Counted from the stretch's first letter, positions 1-12,227 are shown. The stretch: 41,027 nucleotides of DNA from Planctomycetota bacterium (GCA_023417655.1 JAEZFD010000035.1:1-41027); one strand, 5' to 3'. Numbers and translations: made by a program. Notes: a model not told the origin generated them from the letters alone.

Positions 1-26
1 GTTTCCATGAAGAATGCAGCAGTCTT

Positions 27-3746
<3,720 letters not shown>

Positions 3747-3929
3747 ATCGAATCTAAATTCACTCTGTCTCGGTGCTTGCCGGTTCAACCGTCACTTCGA
3801 CAGTCTCAGGCAAGAGGCCCGGAAGGCGTTTCAGGGAGGTCAGACCCAAATATAGCTCAACATTGGTGATCGGCACAGCGGGGGCCGGGTCGGCCGCAGC
3901 AATGAGATGCGGAAAATCTCTAATTGGCG

Positions 3930-3959
3930 ATCATGGTCTCGCGAGCGTACGTTTGACAA
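3930..3959 (-). promoter_or_regulatory. Candidate sigma70-type promoter for metH
   Basis: On the minus strand TTGTCA (3959-3954) is followed after 18 bases by CATGAT (3935-3930). That is 5/6 and 4/6 matches to the -35 and -10 consensus. It lies between the purA terminator and metH and would give a leader of about 180 bases. This is motif matching by eye only. Confidence 0.3.
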
Positions 3960-4010
3960 CATCAATTCAGAATCAACGCAGATCAATCCAGCCCGTCCCC
4001 AACTGATCGC

Positions 4011-4081
4011 GGAAACTGTCCCATCAAAATCTACCCTCGGAAAGAGGACAGTTTCCTGCAAGCGAACGTTCGCAGGAAGTT
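4011..4081. repeat. Nested inverted repeats upstream of metH
   Basis: GGAAACTGTCC (4011-4021) and its exact complement GGACAGTTTCC (4046-4056) form an 11-base inverted repeat with a 24-base spacer. Next to it is a perfect 12-base palindrome, GCGAACGTTCGC (4062-4073), framed by TTCCTGC and GCAGGAA. The strand TTTCCTGC is shared, so it can pair with either neighbour but not both at once. The element sits in the roughly 370-base gap between purA and metH. It could be an operator cluster or, if transcribed, a switchable RNA leader. No B12-box, SAM or SAH riboswitch consensus was recognised. The rest of the gap holds nothing gene-like. Confidence 0.6.
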
Positions 4082-4116
4082 TGAGACAACGCCTGACTTT
4101 CCCCCTGAAAAGCAAA

Positions 4117-4148
4117 CCGGGCAGTGATTCAAATGAATCACTGCCCGG
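4117..4148 (-). terminator. Rho-independent terminator of purA
   Basis: A perfect 14-base stem (arms 4117-4130 and 4135-4148, beginning CCGGGCAGTG) closes a 4-base loop. On the minus strand it is followed by GTTTGCTTTT. It begins about 54 bases past the purA stop codon, so it should end the purA transcript. Confidence 0.85.
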
Positions 4149-4201
4149 CGAAATTCTCGTTATGGCTGCCTCGAAAGACAGTGATCATTTACAGAATTTC
4201 C

Positions 4202-5479
4202 TTACAGAATGACGGTCTGTTCCCGGTCAGGGCCGATGGAAACGAACCCGACCTTGGATTCCAGGAGCTCAGAGATTGTGTCGATGTAGACCCGTGCTTC
4301 TTTCGGGAAGTCTTCGAGCTTACGAACACCAGTGATGTCCTGCTTCCAGCCGGGCAATGTCCGGTAAATCGGCTTCGCCGCAGCGAGATCGTCGATATGG
4401 CTGGGGAAGGCGGTCGTCCGTTCGCCGTTGATCTCATATGCCTCGCAAATTTTCAGCTCGTCGAGCTTGCTCAGCACATCCAGCAGCATGACTGCGATGC
4501 AGTCGATACCTGAAATCCGGGCCCCGTAACCGGTCGCGACAGCGTCGAACCAGCCGCAGCGGCGTGGCCGGCCAGTGACGGTCCCGTACTCATTGCCTTC
4601 GTCGCGAATGTGCTGGCCGATTTCGTTGACCAGTTCTGTCGGGCAAGGCCCCCCACCGACGCGGGTCGTGTAAGCCTTGACCACACCGATCATGCGATCG
4701 ATTGCACGTTCTGGTACACCGCTGCCGGGATGAATTCCGCAGCCGGAGCTGTTGGACGACGTGACGAACGGGAATGTCCCGTGATCAATGTCGAGCAGAC
4801 TTCCCTGGGCGCCTTCAAACAGCAGGCTCTTCTTTTCCTTAACGACACGATGCAGATACGAGGTCGTATCAATCACATTCTTTCGGAAGAGTTCGGCATA
4901 ACCCATGTATTCGTCATAGATGGCCTCTGCATCCGGGATCTCAGCGGACGGATCCAGTGCCTTGACGATCAGCCGCTTCTGGGCGACGACCTCGCGCAGC
5001 CGCTCTTTGAAGAACTCAGGGCGGTACATGTCGCCGAAGCGGATGGCATGTGTCCGGCCGATCTTGTCCCGATAGCAGGTTCCGATGCCGCGCATCGTGG
5101 TGCCGATGGCGTTGGCGCCGCGAGCCTTCTCCAGCCCGGCTTCTTCCACCATGTGATAAGGGAAGATCACATGAGCGCGATCGCTGATATACAGCTGACC
5201 GATTTCGACCCCCTGTTTGCGGACATTGTCGATCTCCGCAAGCAATGCTTTGGGATTGATCACGACGCCGTTGGCAATCACCGAAGTAACGCCCGGCCGC
5301 AGAATTCCGGCGGGCAGCATCGAGAGTTTGTATGTTTTTCCGCCGAACATGACGGTGTGGCCGGCATTATTTCCACCCAGATACCGGCAAACGACTTCAT
5401 GTTGATCCGTGAGCAGGTCGACAATTTTCCCTTTGGCCTCGTCGCCCCATTGCAGCCCCACGACAGAAGTTACCGCCAT
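4202..5479 (-). CDS. purA: Adenylosuccinate synthetase PurA
   Basis: Catalyses the GTP-dependent condensation of IMP and aspartate to adenylosuccinate, the first committed step from IMP to AMP. The 425 residues match the family length. QWGDEAKGK (10-18) carries catalytic Asp13, and GGNNAGHTV (35-43) carries catalytic His41, both at the same numbers as in E. coli. GRPRRCGWFD near residue 300 belongs to the substrate region, and the C-terminus contains FVSIGPDREQT. The phosphate loop has Ala where most bacteria have the middle Gly of GDEGKGK, a conservative change. The frame is open further upstream, but MAVTSVVGLQ is the canonical start, with GGGA about 8-11 bases before it. A strong terminator follows. 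The orphan portal gene lies 282 bases upstream on the same strand. Confidence 0.97.
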   Translation of the reverse strand: MAVTSVVGLQWGDEAKGKIVDLLTDQHEVVCRYLGGNNAGHTVMFGGKTYKLSMLPAGILRPGVTSVIANGVVINPKALLAEIDNVRKQGVEIGQLYISDRAHVIFPYHMVEEAGLEKARGANAIGTTMRGIGTCYRDKIGRTHAIRFGDMYRPEFFKERLREVVAQKRLIVKALDPSAEIPDAEAIYDEYMGYAELFRKNVIDTTSYLHRVVKEKKSLLFEGAQGSLLDIDHGTFPFVTSSNSSGCGIHPGSGVPERAIDRMIGVVKAYTTRVGGGPCPTELVNEIGQHIRDEGNEYGTVTGRPRRCGWFDAVATGYGARISGIDCIAVMLLDVLSKLDELKICEAYEINGERTTAFPSHIDDLAAAKPIYRTLPGWKQDITGVRKLEDFPKEARVYIDTISELLESKVGFVSIGPDREQTVIL

Positions 5480-5579
5480 TTCACATTCCCAGCAGATCAA
5501 CCAGACTGAATTTTCTCCGCGCAGCACCTGGCGCAGCACGACCGAGGAGTGTAGCAGCCGACGCAATGAAAGTAGAGAG

Positions 5580-5622
5580 CCCGCCGGGGGCCGGAATTCG
5601 TGAAATTTCCGATCCCGGCGGG
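5580..5622. repeat. Hairpin between portal gene and purA
   Basis: CCCGCCGGG (5580-5588) pairs exactly with CCCGGCGGG (5614-5622). Shorter GGAA/TTCC complementarity inside the loop could extend the structure. No T-rich tract follows on either strand, so it is not a standard intrinsic terminator. It may still end the portal transcript or act as a structural element. The rest of 5480-5761 shows no gene; a small AGAGCA/TGCTCT repeat lies at 5661-5675. Confidence 0.45.
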
Positions 5623-5761
5623 CCAAAGCAATCGAAAGAGGCCAAATTCTCACCGAATTAGAGCAGTTTGCTCTACCGTCTGCCCGCGCAGCGCGCGTTT
5701 CGATTGATGAAAGACTCAATTCCGCGTGGCAAGAAAGGGCAGATCAAAAAGCAAAACGGTC

Positions 5762-7138
5762 TTAGGGCGTCGCTGACTCCTCCCGAGCCCGTTCTGACCG
5801 CATCACTTCCGGTTGAACGCCGTCCCGTCGTGCCACTTCAGCCCGGGAGAGAACGCCTGACTCGACCAGACGGACATCCGCAAGGCGTTCTTTTGAGCGG
5901 TCCCGACTGATCAGCGAGGGAAATGACCAGCCGACCCGCATCCGTGAGAAGAAGTTTTCCGGCAGCCAGCCCCGGTGGAGTGCGTCTTCCATCACCCAGT
6001 GCCAGATGCGGGCGAATTCCCCAGCGAAGAACTGCTGCTCGCTCTGAAAGAATTTGACGGCCGGACCTTCCGCAACCATCGTTGAAGAGAAGTTTCCATT
6101 CGAGGCATCTGCCGTCAGCATGAATTCGGGGAGACCGCACCCCGCTGCGATCCCTAGCAGCATCATCCTCCCGAGAGGCGCGGCATCACCGAAATTGGTG
6201 TTCGGCTGCAGGAATTGCATGTCGGTGCCATGGTTAGTGGTGAGAATTGTTCCCGGTCCGAACCGTTCCCGACCGCCGTCTCGCCCCGATCCGCTGCCTG
6301 TGCCCCCGCCCGTTCGGTCTCCGAGCGAATCCCCGAACTGTCCCCCGCCCTGCACCTTTCTCCAGAGGACGATGGAGGACTGAAGTTTTCTGGCGAGCAG
6401 TTCGGTCTCCAGCCAACGCTCATAGTGATCGAGCCCGGAGAGAATCGGGGCGAGAATGGAGATTCCCCGTCGTTCATTCGAATCGACCCCGACACGGGTC
6501 TGGAGCATTTCGTCTGCCGGGATCCGGTCCATTCTTCCCGAGGCTCCTGAGCGCAGAACGCAATAGCCGACTGGTTGCTCGACATCCTCCGGGTCAGTGA
6601 GGATTCCTTGAGATTCCGGAGCCTCGGGCGGAGCGACCACAAGTTCGGGGTCCACAAACCGCACGGTCACCGGTTCATCCACAGAGGAGAACCTGCGGAT
6701 GAAACACTCCCCGTCGCGCCAGGTGCGGCGAGCATGTTCACGGAAGGAATAGTGGCGGGCGTTTCGGTCGAGAAAGTCCTGCCAGATCTGATCGGCCATC
6801 GACCGCAGCACTTCGGCCCCGGGGGGCAGCTCTTCTTCCAGGATGATTGGCTGATGGTTCAGCTGAAGTCCGGGCCCCGTCACATAAGCAGTGAGCAGTC
6901 GCAGAATGTTGGCCGCATGCGGATTCTCGCGCACGGCCCGACGTGCCCGATCCCGGACCGTCGTCCGGGTCGCCTCCATCGCAGGTGACTTCCCACTCCC
7001 CACCAACTGCCAGTCGCCCGGGTCTTCAGCGACAGGACGGGAAGACTCGGCCAGAGTCAGCAGACGTTCCTGAATCAGTCGTTGATAACGGGCCCGCAAG
7101 CTCAGTGTGGTCAATTGATCCCGGAGAAGAGACAGCAT
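5762..7138 (-). CDS. Orphan phage portal protein, lambda family
   Basis: The 458-residue product resembles lambda-type portal proteins, the dodecameric ring through which DNA enters the capsid and to which terminase docks. The N-terminal stretch RARRAVRENPHAANIL, then TAYVTGPGLQL (about 64-93), matches the family pattern of conserved arginines and a G-x-G-x-x-L turn. A segment around 228-260 and the DASNGNFSS region (345-353) are also portal-like. An unusual Gly/Ser/Asp-rich insert occupies 264-292. The start has GGGAG about 8 bases upstream. There is no terminase, protease, capsid or tail gene on either side: purA lies downstream and divergent udgX upstream. The frame is intact with no stop or frameshift, so either it is recent or it is maintained. 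A domesticated role or a relic of a gene-transfer-like element are both possible. Confidence 0.8.
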   Translation of the reverse strand: MLSLLRDQLTTLSLRARYQRLIQERLLTLAESSRPVAEDPGDWQLVGSGKSPAMEATRTTVRDRARRAVRENPHAANILRLLTAYVTGPGLQLNHQPIILEEELPPGAEVLRSMADQIWQDFLDRNARHYSFREHARRTWRDGECFIRRFSSVDEPVTVRFVDPELVVAPPEAPESQGILTDPEDVEQPVGYCVLRSGASGRMDRIPADEMLQTRVGVDSNERRGISILAPILSGLDHYERWLETELLARKLQSSIVLWRKVQGGGQFGDSLGDRTGGGTGSGSGRDGGRERFGPGTILTTNHGTDMQFLQPNTNFGDAAPLGRMMLLGIAAGCGLPEFMLTADASNGNFSSTMVAEGPAVKFFQSEQQFFAGEFARIWHWVMEDALHRGWLPENFFSRMRVGWSFPSLISRDRSKERLADVRLVESGVLSRAEVARRDGVQPEVMRSERAREESATP

Positions 7139-7414
7139 GCACGCTCCCAGCGCTCGTGAAGTGAAACAGACTCACTTTCAGGGCGCAGGGTTGCGCAGAA
7201 GAGATGCCATCCCGATCCAAATGCCTTTCAGACAAATACCTTTCAGAACCGGCTCTCCGAGCGGGTGTATCCCTTCATTCGCGATCAGGGGGATGAAGAC
7301 CGGACACTGCCGACCTTAAAGGAATTCGTCATCTCATTTCAGGCATCAATTATGCAATGAAGAGCATGTAAGGATACAAGGAAATGATAAATCGATTTCC
7401 GACTGGAGGGGCTC

Positions 7415-8059
7415 ATGTCACGGTCGACCGACTCAGCTTCCGCCGCAGACTATATTCCAGAAACCCAAAGTCTGCGGACCCTCGCCCGAACAGCAGAATT
7501 CTGCGAAGGATGTGATCTTTTTCGTCATGCAACGCAGGTCGTCTTCGGAGAGGGAACTCGTAAAGCCCGGCTCGTTCTCGTCGGCGAACAACCGGGAGAT
7601 CAGGAAGATCGCCAGGGGAAGCCGTTCGTCGGTCCTGCAGGAAAGCTCCTTTACAAATGCCTGAACGAGGCGGAAGTTCCGACGGATTCCCTTTATGTCA
7701 CGAACGCGGTCAAACATTTCAAGTTTGTCATGACCGGAAAGCGGCGACTCCATCAGAAGCCATCTGCTCGCGAAGTTCGCGCCTGCCATCCCTGGCTGCA
7801 ACGGGAGCTCGAAATCGTGCAGCCGGAAGTTCTTGTTCTGCTCGGAGCGATCGCTGCCAGGTCGGTGCTCGGGACAGAAGTTCGGGTTACAAAGGACCAT
7901 GGAAAGTGGATGGTGTCTGCATGGTGCGCGAACACGATGGTCACCGTTCATCCATCGGCTGTGCTTCGAAATCCGCGTGCTGACCTCCGGGACGAGATGA
8001 AACTGCTCCTCCTCTCCGATTTACGAACTGTGGCACGGCGACTGCTCAAATCTGCCTGA
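7415..8059 (+). CDS. udgX: UdgX-type uracil-DNA glycosylase
   Basis: A 214-residue member of the family 4/UdgX branch of uracil-DNA glycosylases. GEQPGDQEDRQGKPFVGPAG (57-76) is the uracil-binding motif in its UdgX-like QPGDQED form. GKRRLH (108-113) matches the UdgX KRRIH loop, whose histidine (His113 here) is known to attach covalently to the abasic site after uracil removal. TVHPSAVLR near 171-179 is the DNA-binding HPS motif. Probable iron-sulfur ligands are Cys30, Cys33 and Cys124; the position usually holding a fourth Cys reads His101 (NAVKHFKF), as expected for UdgX. The Shine-Dalgarno GGAGGGG ends three bases before the ATG. An inverted repeat GGAAAT/ATTTCC (7380-7400) just upstream is a weak operator candidate. 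It is first in a same-strand run leading to ku and ligD. Confidence 0.9.
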   Translation: MSRSTDSASAADYIPETQSLRTLARTAEFCEGCDLFRHATQVVFGEGTRKARLVLVGEQPGDQEDRQGKPFVGPAGKLLYKCLNEAEVPTDSLYVTNAVKHFKFVMTGKRRLHQKPSAREVRACHPWLQRELEIVQPEVLVLLGAIAARSVLGTEVRVTKDHGKWMVSAWCANTMVTVHPSAVLRNPRADLRDEMKLLLLSDLRTVARRLLKSA

Positions 8060-8131
8060 AGCACAGTGTCTTCGCGGAGGCGGACCGCTTAGCTTTCCCC
8101 TGCTCGTTTCTCAACTCGAGATGAGGCAACC

Positions 8132-9061
8132 ATGGCCCGTCCGATCTGGAAAGGTCAGATCTCTTTTGGTCTGGTCAATATTCCGGTTTCTGTCTTCTCG
8201 GCCGAACGTCGCGCCGATCTCAGTTTCAAATTGATCGACAGCCGCAACTCTGCTCGCGTTCGCTATGAACGAGTGAACGAAGAAACAGGAGAAGAGGTTC
8301 CCTGGAACAAAATCATTAAGGGGTATGAATACGATAGCGGGAGCTATGTCCTGCTCACCGAAAAGGACCTTGAACGAGCCTCCGTCGAGATGACAAAGAC
8401 GATAGAGATCGAACAGTTCATTAATCTCACCGAGATCGAGAGCGTTTATTTTGACCGCCCCTATTACATCGTCCCAGGCAAGGGTGCAGAAAAGGGTTAT
8501 CTGCTCCTCCGCGAAGCGATGGAAAAATCAGGGCGGATTGGGATTGCCCAAGTCGTGATTCGTACTCGGCAATACCTTGCTGCGGTAGTGCCGGATGGAA
8601 ATGCTCTGATTCTGAATCTGCTGCGTTATCCCCAGGAAGTTGTCTCCGTCGACGAATTCGAGTTCCCCGGCCGAGAGTTGAAGAAGTTTAAAGTAACTCC
8701 TAAGGAACTGGAGCTCGCCGAACAGCTCATCGACGGGATGACGACACCGTGGAAGCCTGAGGACTATCGCGACGAATATCGCGATGTTCTGATGAAACTG
8801 ATCGAGAAGCGAATCAAATCTGGCCAGACCGAGGTTGTTGAAGAAACGGATGACGAAGAGGAGGAAACGTCGTCTCCTCAAACGTTAAATTTCATGGAGG
8901 TTCTCAAGAAAAGCGTCGCGAAGACGAGCCCGAGATCCAGTACCAAGACGCGCGCCCGGTCGAGTGGGAAGAAGAGTACCGGGACGAGCGCGAAGTCGAG
9001 CGCAAAGGTCCGAAAGCCAGCCAAAGCCCGACGACCTGCGAAGAAGAAACGGGTCGGCTGA
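8132..9061 (+). CDS. ku: Ku, non-homologous end-joining protein
   Basis: Bacterial Ku forms a homodimeric ring on broken DNA ends and recruits LigD. The 309 residues begin with the family signature RPIWKGQISFGLVNIPV and continue through the core with FINLTEIESVYFDRPYY and QVVIRTRQYLAAV. LWKPEDY-like WKPEDYRDEYRD closes the core near residue 215. After an acidic patch (about 234-243) comes a Lys/Arg/Ser-rich tail (262-309), a known variable extension that binds DNA. The start follows GATGAGG. ligD starts 51 bases after the stop, so the two are very likely co-transcribed. Base composition of ku and ligD is lower in GC than the flanking repair genes in sampled lines. Confidence 0.96.
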   Translation: MARPIWKGQISFGLVNIPVSVFSAERRADLSFKLIDSRNSARVRYERVNEETGEEVPWNKIIKGYEYDSGSYVLLTEKDLERASVEMTKTIEIEQFINLTEIESVYFDRPYYIVPGKGAEKGYLLLREAMEKSGRIGIAQVVIRTRQYLAAVVPDGNALILNLLRYPQEVVSVDEFEFPGRELKKFKVTPKELELAEQLIDGMTTPWKPEDYRDEYRDVLMKLIEKRIKSGQTEVVEETDDEEEETSSPQTLNFMEVLKKSVAKTSPRSSTKTRARSSGKKSTGTSAKSSAKVRKPAKARRPAKKKRVG

Positions 9062-9112
9062 AGAAGTCCACTGGGTTCGCGTTCCACGACAAGAGAAAAT
9101 TGAGGACTCGCG

Positions 9113-11791
9113 ATGAGCCTGAATGAATATCGCCGCAAGCGCGACTTTAAGAAGACTTCAGAGCCAAAACCGAGCAAAGTCTCCTCTCGCAAAAAGGCCC
9201 TGCGATTTGTCGTCCAGAAGCACGCCGCCAGCCATCTTCACTATGACTTCCGCCTCGAACTGGATGGCACTTTAAAAAGTTGGGCGGTCCCTAAAGGACC
9301 ATCGCTCGATCCTTCGCGGAAGCAGTTAGCTGTCCATGTTGAAGACCACCCTTTGGCGTATGCCGACTTTGAAGGAACGATTCCGAAAGGGGAATACGGC
9401 GGGGGAACTGTGATGGTCTGGGATCAGGGGACATGGGAATCTCAGGAAGATCCAGCGAAAAGCTATCAGGCCGGGAAACTGAAATTCACTCTGCACGGTG
9501 AGAAACTCCAAGGCAACTGGATGCTGGTTCGGATGGGAGGACAGGCGGGCGAAGATGGCAAGAACTGGTTGCTGATGAAAGAAAAGGATTCCGCAGCGCG
9601 TCCCACCCAAGACTTTGACATTACGAAGGAGGAACCTCTCAGCGTTGTCTCAGGTCGAGATCTCCCGGACATCGCAGAAGGACTTCCTACATCTTCAAAG
9701 AAGCAAAAGGATAAGTCTTCGGCCACGGCAAGCAGAAGAAAGTTAACCGCCCCCAAAAAGTCTTCAAAACCGGAGCGGCAGCGTCACTTCAGCCGGATGG
9801 TCAAGAAGGCGGCGCCCACGGGGGCACGGAAAGATTCGCTGCTCCCCGCACGACTGGAGCCGCAGCTGGCGACCTTAGTCTCAGAGGCTCCCCAAGGTAA
9901 GAACTGGCTGCATGAGATGAAGTTTGATGGGTATCGTCTGCTCGCATTTATTGAAGAAGGCGAGATCCGTCTGATTACCCGAAAACATCACGATTGGACT
10001 GGTTATTTTTCACCAATCGAAAAGAGTCTTAAGAAGCTTCCGCTGTCCAGTGGAATTCTGGACGGAGAAGTCGTCGTTCTACGTGACGGCGGCATCCCCG
10101 ACTTCCAGAAGCTGCAAAACGCGATTCAAGGAGATGCTCCCCCAGAATTCGTCTACTACGTCTTCGACCTCCCTTTCTACGAGGGAGAGGATCTGCGAAA
10201 TGATCCGCTCGTTGCGAGAAAAAAGAAACTTCAAAAACTCTTGAAGAAGGCATTTCCCGATAACGATGGGACGATTCGATTCAGTGATCATATTGAAGGT
10301 CAGGGCAGCGAAGTGGCCCAGCAGTCCTGTCAGCATGAACTGGAAGGAATTATCTCAAAGCGTAGTGATAGCCATTACCACTCAGGCAGGACAAAGGATT
10401 GGGTTAAGACGAAATGTCATCGGCGGCAGGAATTCGTCATTGGCGGATACACCAGTCCTAAAGGAAATCGAAGCGGCTTTGGATCACTCCTCATCGGTGT
10501 TTACGACGATGGGAAACTGAAATACTGCGGCAAGGTCGGAACTGGTTTTACGGCGGCCTCAATTAAAGAGATTCATGGACAACTGAAATCTCAGTCGACT
10601 GACGTATGCCCATTCGAAAAGTTTCCGAGAGAAGCTCGCCGGGATCTGAAAAGCTGGACGAAGCCGAATCTGGTAGCGGAAGTCGAGTTCACTGAATGGA
10701 CGAACGATGACATTCTGCGCCACCCCTCTTTCAAGGGGATGCGAGAAGATAAGCAAGCCAAGTCCATTACGAAGGAAGTCCCCGTGAAGAATGGAGAAGC
10801 CGCTTCCGGCAAAGCCCCTCAGTCATCGCAAAAGAGTGCCAGTTCCGGGAGTGCGAAGTCCTCAGAAAAACTTCGGTCCAGTGAATCCTCGGACACTGAA
10901 ATTGCGGGAGTGCGGATTAGCAATCCAGATCGAGTGGTCTTCCCTGAGATTAATGTTACTAAGGGTGACCTTGCACAGTTCTACTTTGATATAGCTGACT
11001 GGATTCTCCCTCACGTCACCGAACGTCCACTGTCACTTGTCCGCTGTCCATCCGGTGCCGCGGAGCAATGCTTCTATCAGAAGCATTATGAAGGGACCCT
11101 GCCTGCCGGAGTATCGACGGTCAGGATTCAGGAGAAATCCAAGGCCGGAGACTATCCAGTCATTCATGATGTCACCGGGTTGATCTCCCTGATTCAATGG
11201 GGCGTGCTGGAGATCCATCCTTGGGGAGCGAAGGCTGATGACGTTGAACGTCCTGACCGAATCATCTTCGATCTGGATCCAGGGCCTGACGTCAAGCTGC
11301 CGCAGGTCATTCAGGCGGTAAAAGATTTGCGTGCCCTGCTCGACGAACTGAAGCTCACTTCTTTCTTACGAACTTCAGGGGGCAAGGGCTTTCACATCGT
11401 CATCCCCTTCCGCAGAGGTCCGAGCTGGGAAGAGGTCAAAGGGTTCGCCAAAGATGTCGCGGAAATTATGGCCCATGCCGCGCCTGACCTCTATCTCGCC
11501 AATATGAGCAAGTCAAAACGGGCTGGCAAAATCTTTATCGACTATCTCCGCAATGGCCGAGGATCAACAGCGATCACTTCTTATGGAACACGTGCCCGGG
11601 CGACGGGAGCTGTCGCGACTCCTTTACGCTGGGAGGAACTTACCGCAAAATTGCGTCCGGATCGCTACACCATCCGGAATCTGAAGAATCGACTCACAAG
11701 TCTCACTGCGGATCCCTGGGACGGGTTCTTCAATGTTCGTCAGAGTCTCACAAAAACTCTGATGGCCGCAGTCAGGCAGAAGGAATCTTGA
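9113..11791 (+). CDS. ligD: Multifunctional DNA ligase D (PE-LIG-POL)
   Basis: The NHEJ enzyme that trims, fills and seals ends held by Ku. Three modules are seen in 892 residues. The 3'-phosphoesterase (about 28-160) has HLHYDFRLEL with His41, His43 and Asp45, plus VHVEDHP. The ATP-dependent ligase (245-540) has EMKFDG with adenylated Lys270. The primase-polymerase (598-880) has FDLDPG (Asp720 and Asp722), RTSGGKGFH (753-761) and IFIDY with Asp810. The order PE-LIG-POL differs from the mycobacterial POL-PE-LIG but is seen in other phyla. Ser/Lys-rich linkers (about 193-225 and 560-595) separate the modules. The ATG follows GAGGA. An SRAP gene remnant starts 10 bases after the stop, so the transcription unit probably once continued. 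Confidence 0.96.
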   Translation: MSLNEYRRKRDFKKTSEPKPSKVSSRKKALRFVVQKHAASHLHYDFRLELDGTLKSWAVPKGPSLDPSRKQLAVHVEDHPLAYADFEGTIPKGEYGGGTVMVWDQGTWESQEDPAKSYQAGKLKFTLHGEKLQGNWMLVRMGGQAGEDGKNWLLMKEKDSAARPTQDFDITKEEPLSVVSGRDLPDIAEGLPTSSKKQKDKSSATASRRKLTAPKKSSKPERQRHFSRMVKKAAPTGARKDSLLPARLEPQLATLVSEAPQGKNWLHEMKFDGYRLLAFIEEGEIRLITRKHHDWTGYFSPIEKSLKKLPLSSGILDGEVVVLRDGGIPDFQKLQNAIQGDAPPEFVYYVFDLPFYEGEDLRNDPLVARKKKLQKLLKKAFPDNDGTIRFSDHIEGQGSEVAQQSCQHELEGIISKRSDSHYHSGRTKDWVKTKCHRRQEFVIGGYTSPKGNRSGFGSLLIGVYDDGKLKYCGKVGTGFTAASIKEIHGQLKSQSTDVCPFEKFPREARRDLKSWTKPNLVAEVEFTEWTNDDILRHPSFKGMREDKQAKSITKEVPVKNGEAASGKAPQSSQKSASSGSAKSSEKLRSSESSDTEIAGVRISNPDRVVFPEINVTKGDLAQFYFDIADWILPHVTERPLSLVRCPSGAAEQCFYQKHYEGTLPAGVSTVRIQEKSKAGDYPVIHDVTGLISLIQWGVLEIHPWGAKADDVERPDRIIFDLDPGPDVKLPQVIQAVKDLRALLDELKLTSFLRTSGGKGFHIVIPFRRGPSWEEVKGFAKDVAEIMAHAAPDLYLANMSKSKRAGKIFIDYLRNGRGSTAITSYGTRARATGAVATPLRWEELTAKLRPDRYTIRNLKNRLTSLTADPWDGFFNVRQSLTKTLMAAVRQKES

Positions 11792-11800
11792 GCTGAAAAC

Positions 11801-12051
11801 GTGATGGAGCGCCCTTTCGGAAATTCGAAATCCGAAAGGGCTCCTGAAATGTCTATGAAGCCGTCTTTCCGGACAGAATTCAAACGCCGCCGCTGCCTGG
11901 TCCCGGCCAGCGGATTTTATTCAGAGGCAGATATGGACTCCTGCAGTCGATTGTGCAGCCGGATGAATGGAATGGCTTTGCCACCTACCCGGTCTCGTCT
12001 CTGGTCAATAATGCCTGCAATGAAACCGCGGAATATGTGCAGCGAGTCTGA
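11801..12051 (+). pseudogene. SRAP (YedK/HMCES) remnant, C-terminal half
   Basis: Two SRAP-like pieces lie in different frames. The first reads KSERAPEM...KPSFR, then FKRRRCLVPASGFY (to about 11930), matching the family block in which KPSFR and RRRCLVPADGFYEW precede the central fold. After a shift the next frame reads LQSIVQPDEW, then YPVSSLVNNACNE to TGA at 12049-12051, matching the SRAP C-terminus (YPVSxxVNxxxN). Roughly 100 residues between the pieces and the catalytic N-terminus (MCGR) are missing, so this is not functional. SRAP proteins crosslink to abasic sites in single-stranded DNA and often sit near ImuB, DnaE2 and LigD. A hairpin with an 11-base stem (arms 11811-11821 and 11831-11841) lies at its left end and might now terminate ligD transcripts, though no T-tract follows. 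Confidence 0.75.
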
Positions 12052-12104
12052 ACGATGATTCGCCGGTACGAGGTGACGGCCCCAAGGTGTAGGTGACGGG
12101 CTTC

Positions 12105-12135
12105 TTGACGGGCTGCTGTCATGCAAGACGATAAA
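12105..12135 (+). promoter_or_regulatory. Possible promoter for exonuclease-ligase pair
   Basis: TTGACG (12105-12110) is followed after 19 bases by GATAAA (12130-12135), a somewhat wide but plausible sigma70 arrangement. Just upstream AGGTGACGG occurs twice with a 20-base period (12071 and 12091). Weak evidence from motif matching only. Confidence 0.22.
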
Positions 12136-12227
12136 AGAAGGCAGTCAGTCTTGGCTGGCATTAGCCGGGCGAGGACGGCTGCTTCTTCAATGATTGCCCA
12201 GGGAACGCATGCCAAAGTCGAGGCGAA

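Noticed and set aside
3789..4200. Cobalamin or SAM riboswitch before metH
   Set aside because: No B12-box core or SAM/SAH riboswitch consensus was found on the metH strand; only generic inverted repeats are present.
4610..5509. A 299-codon open frame antisense to purA
   Set aside because: It lies wholly within and opposite a well-conserved purA, has no recognisable motifs, and is explained by codon bias of the real gene.
5762..7138. A prophage at the left side of the window
   Set aside because: Apart from the portal gene there is no terminase, capsid, tail, integrase or attachment repeat.
11811..11841. A definite rho-independent terminator after ligD
   Set aside because: The 11-base stem is real, but no T-tract follows and the sequence can be read as part of the SRAP remnant, so it is mentioned only within that entry.
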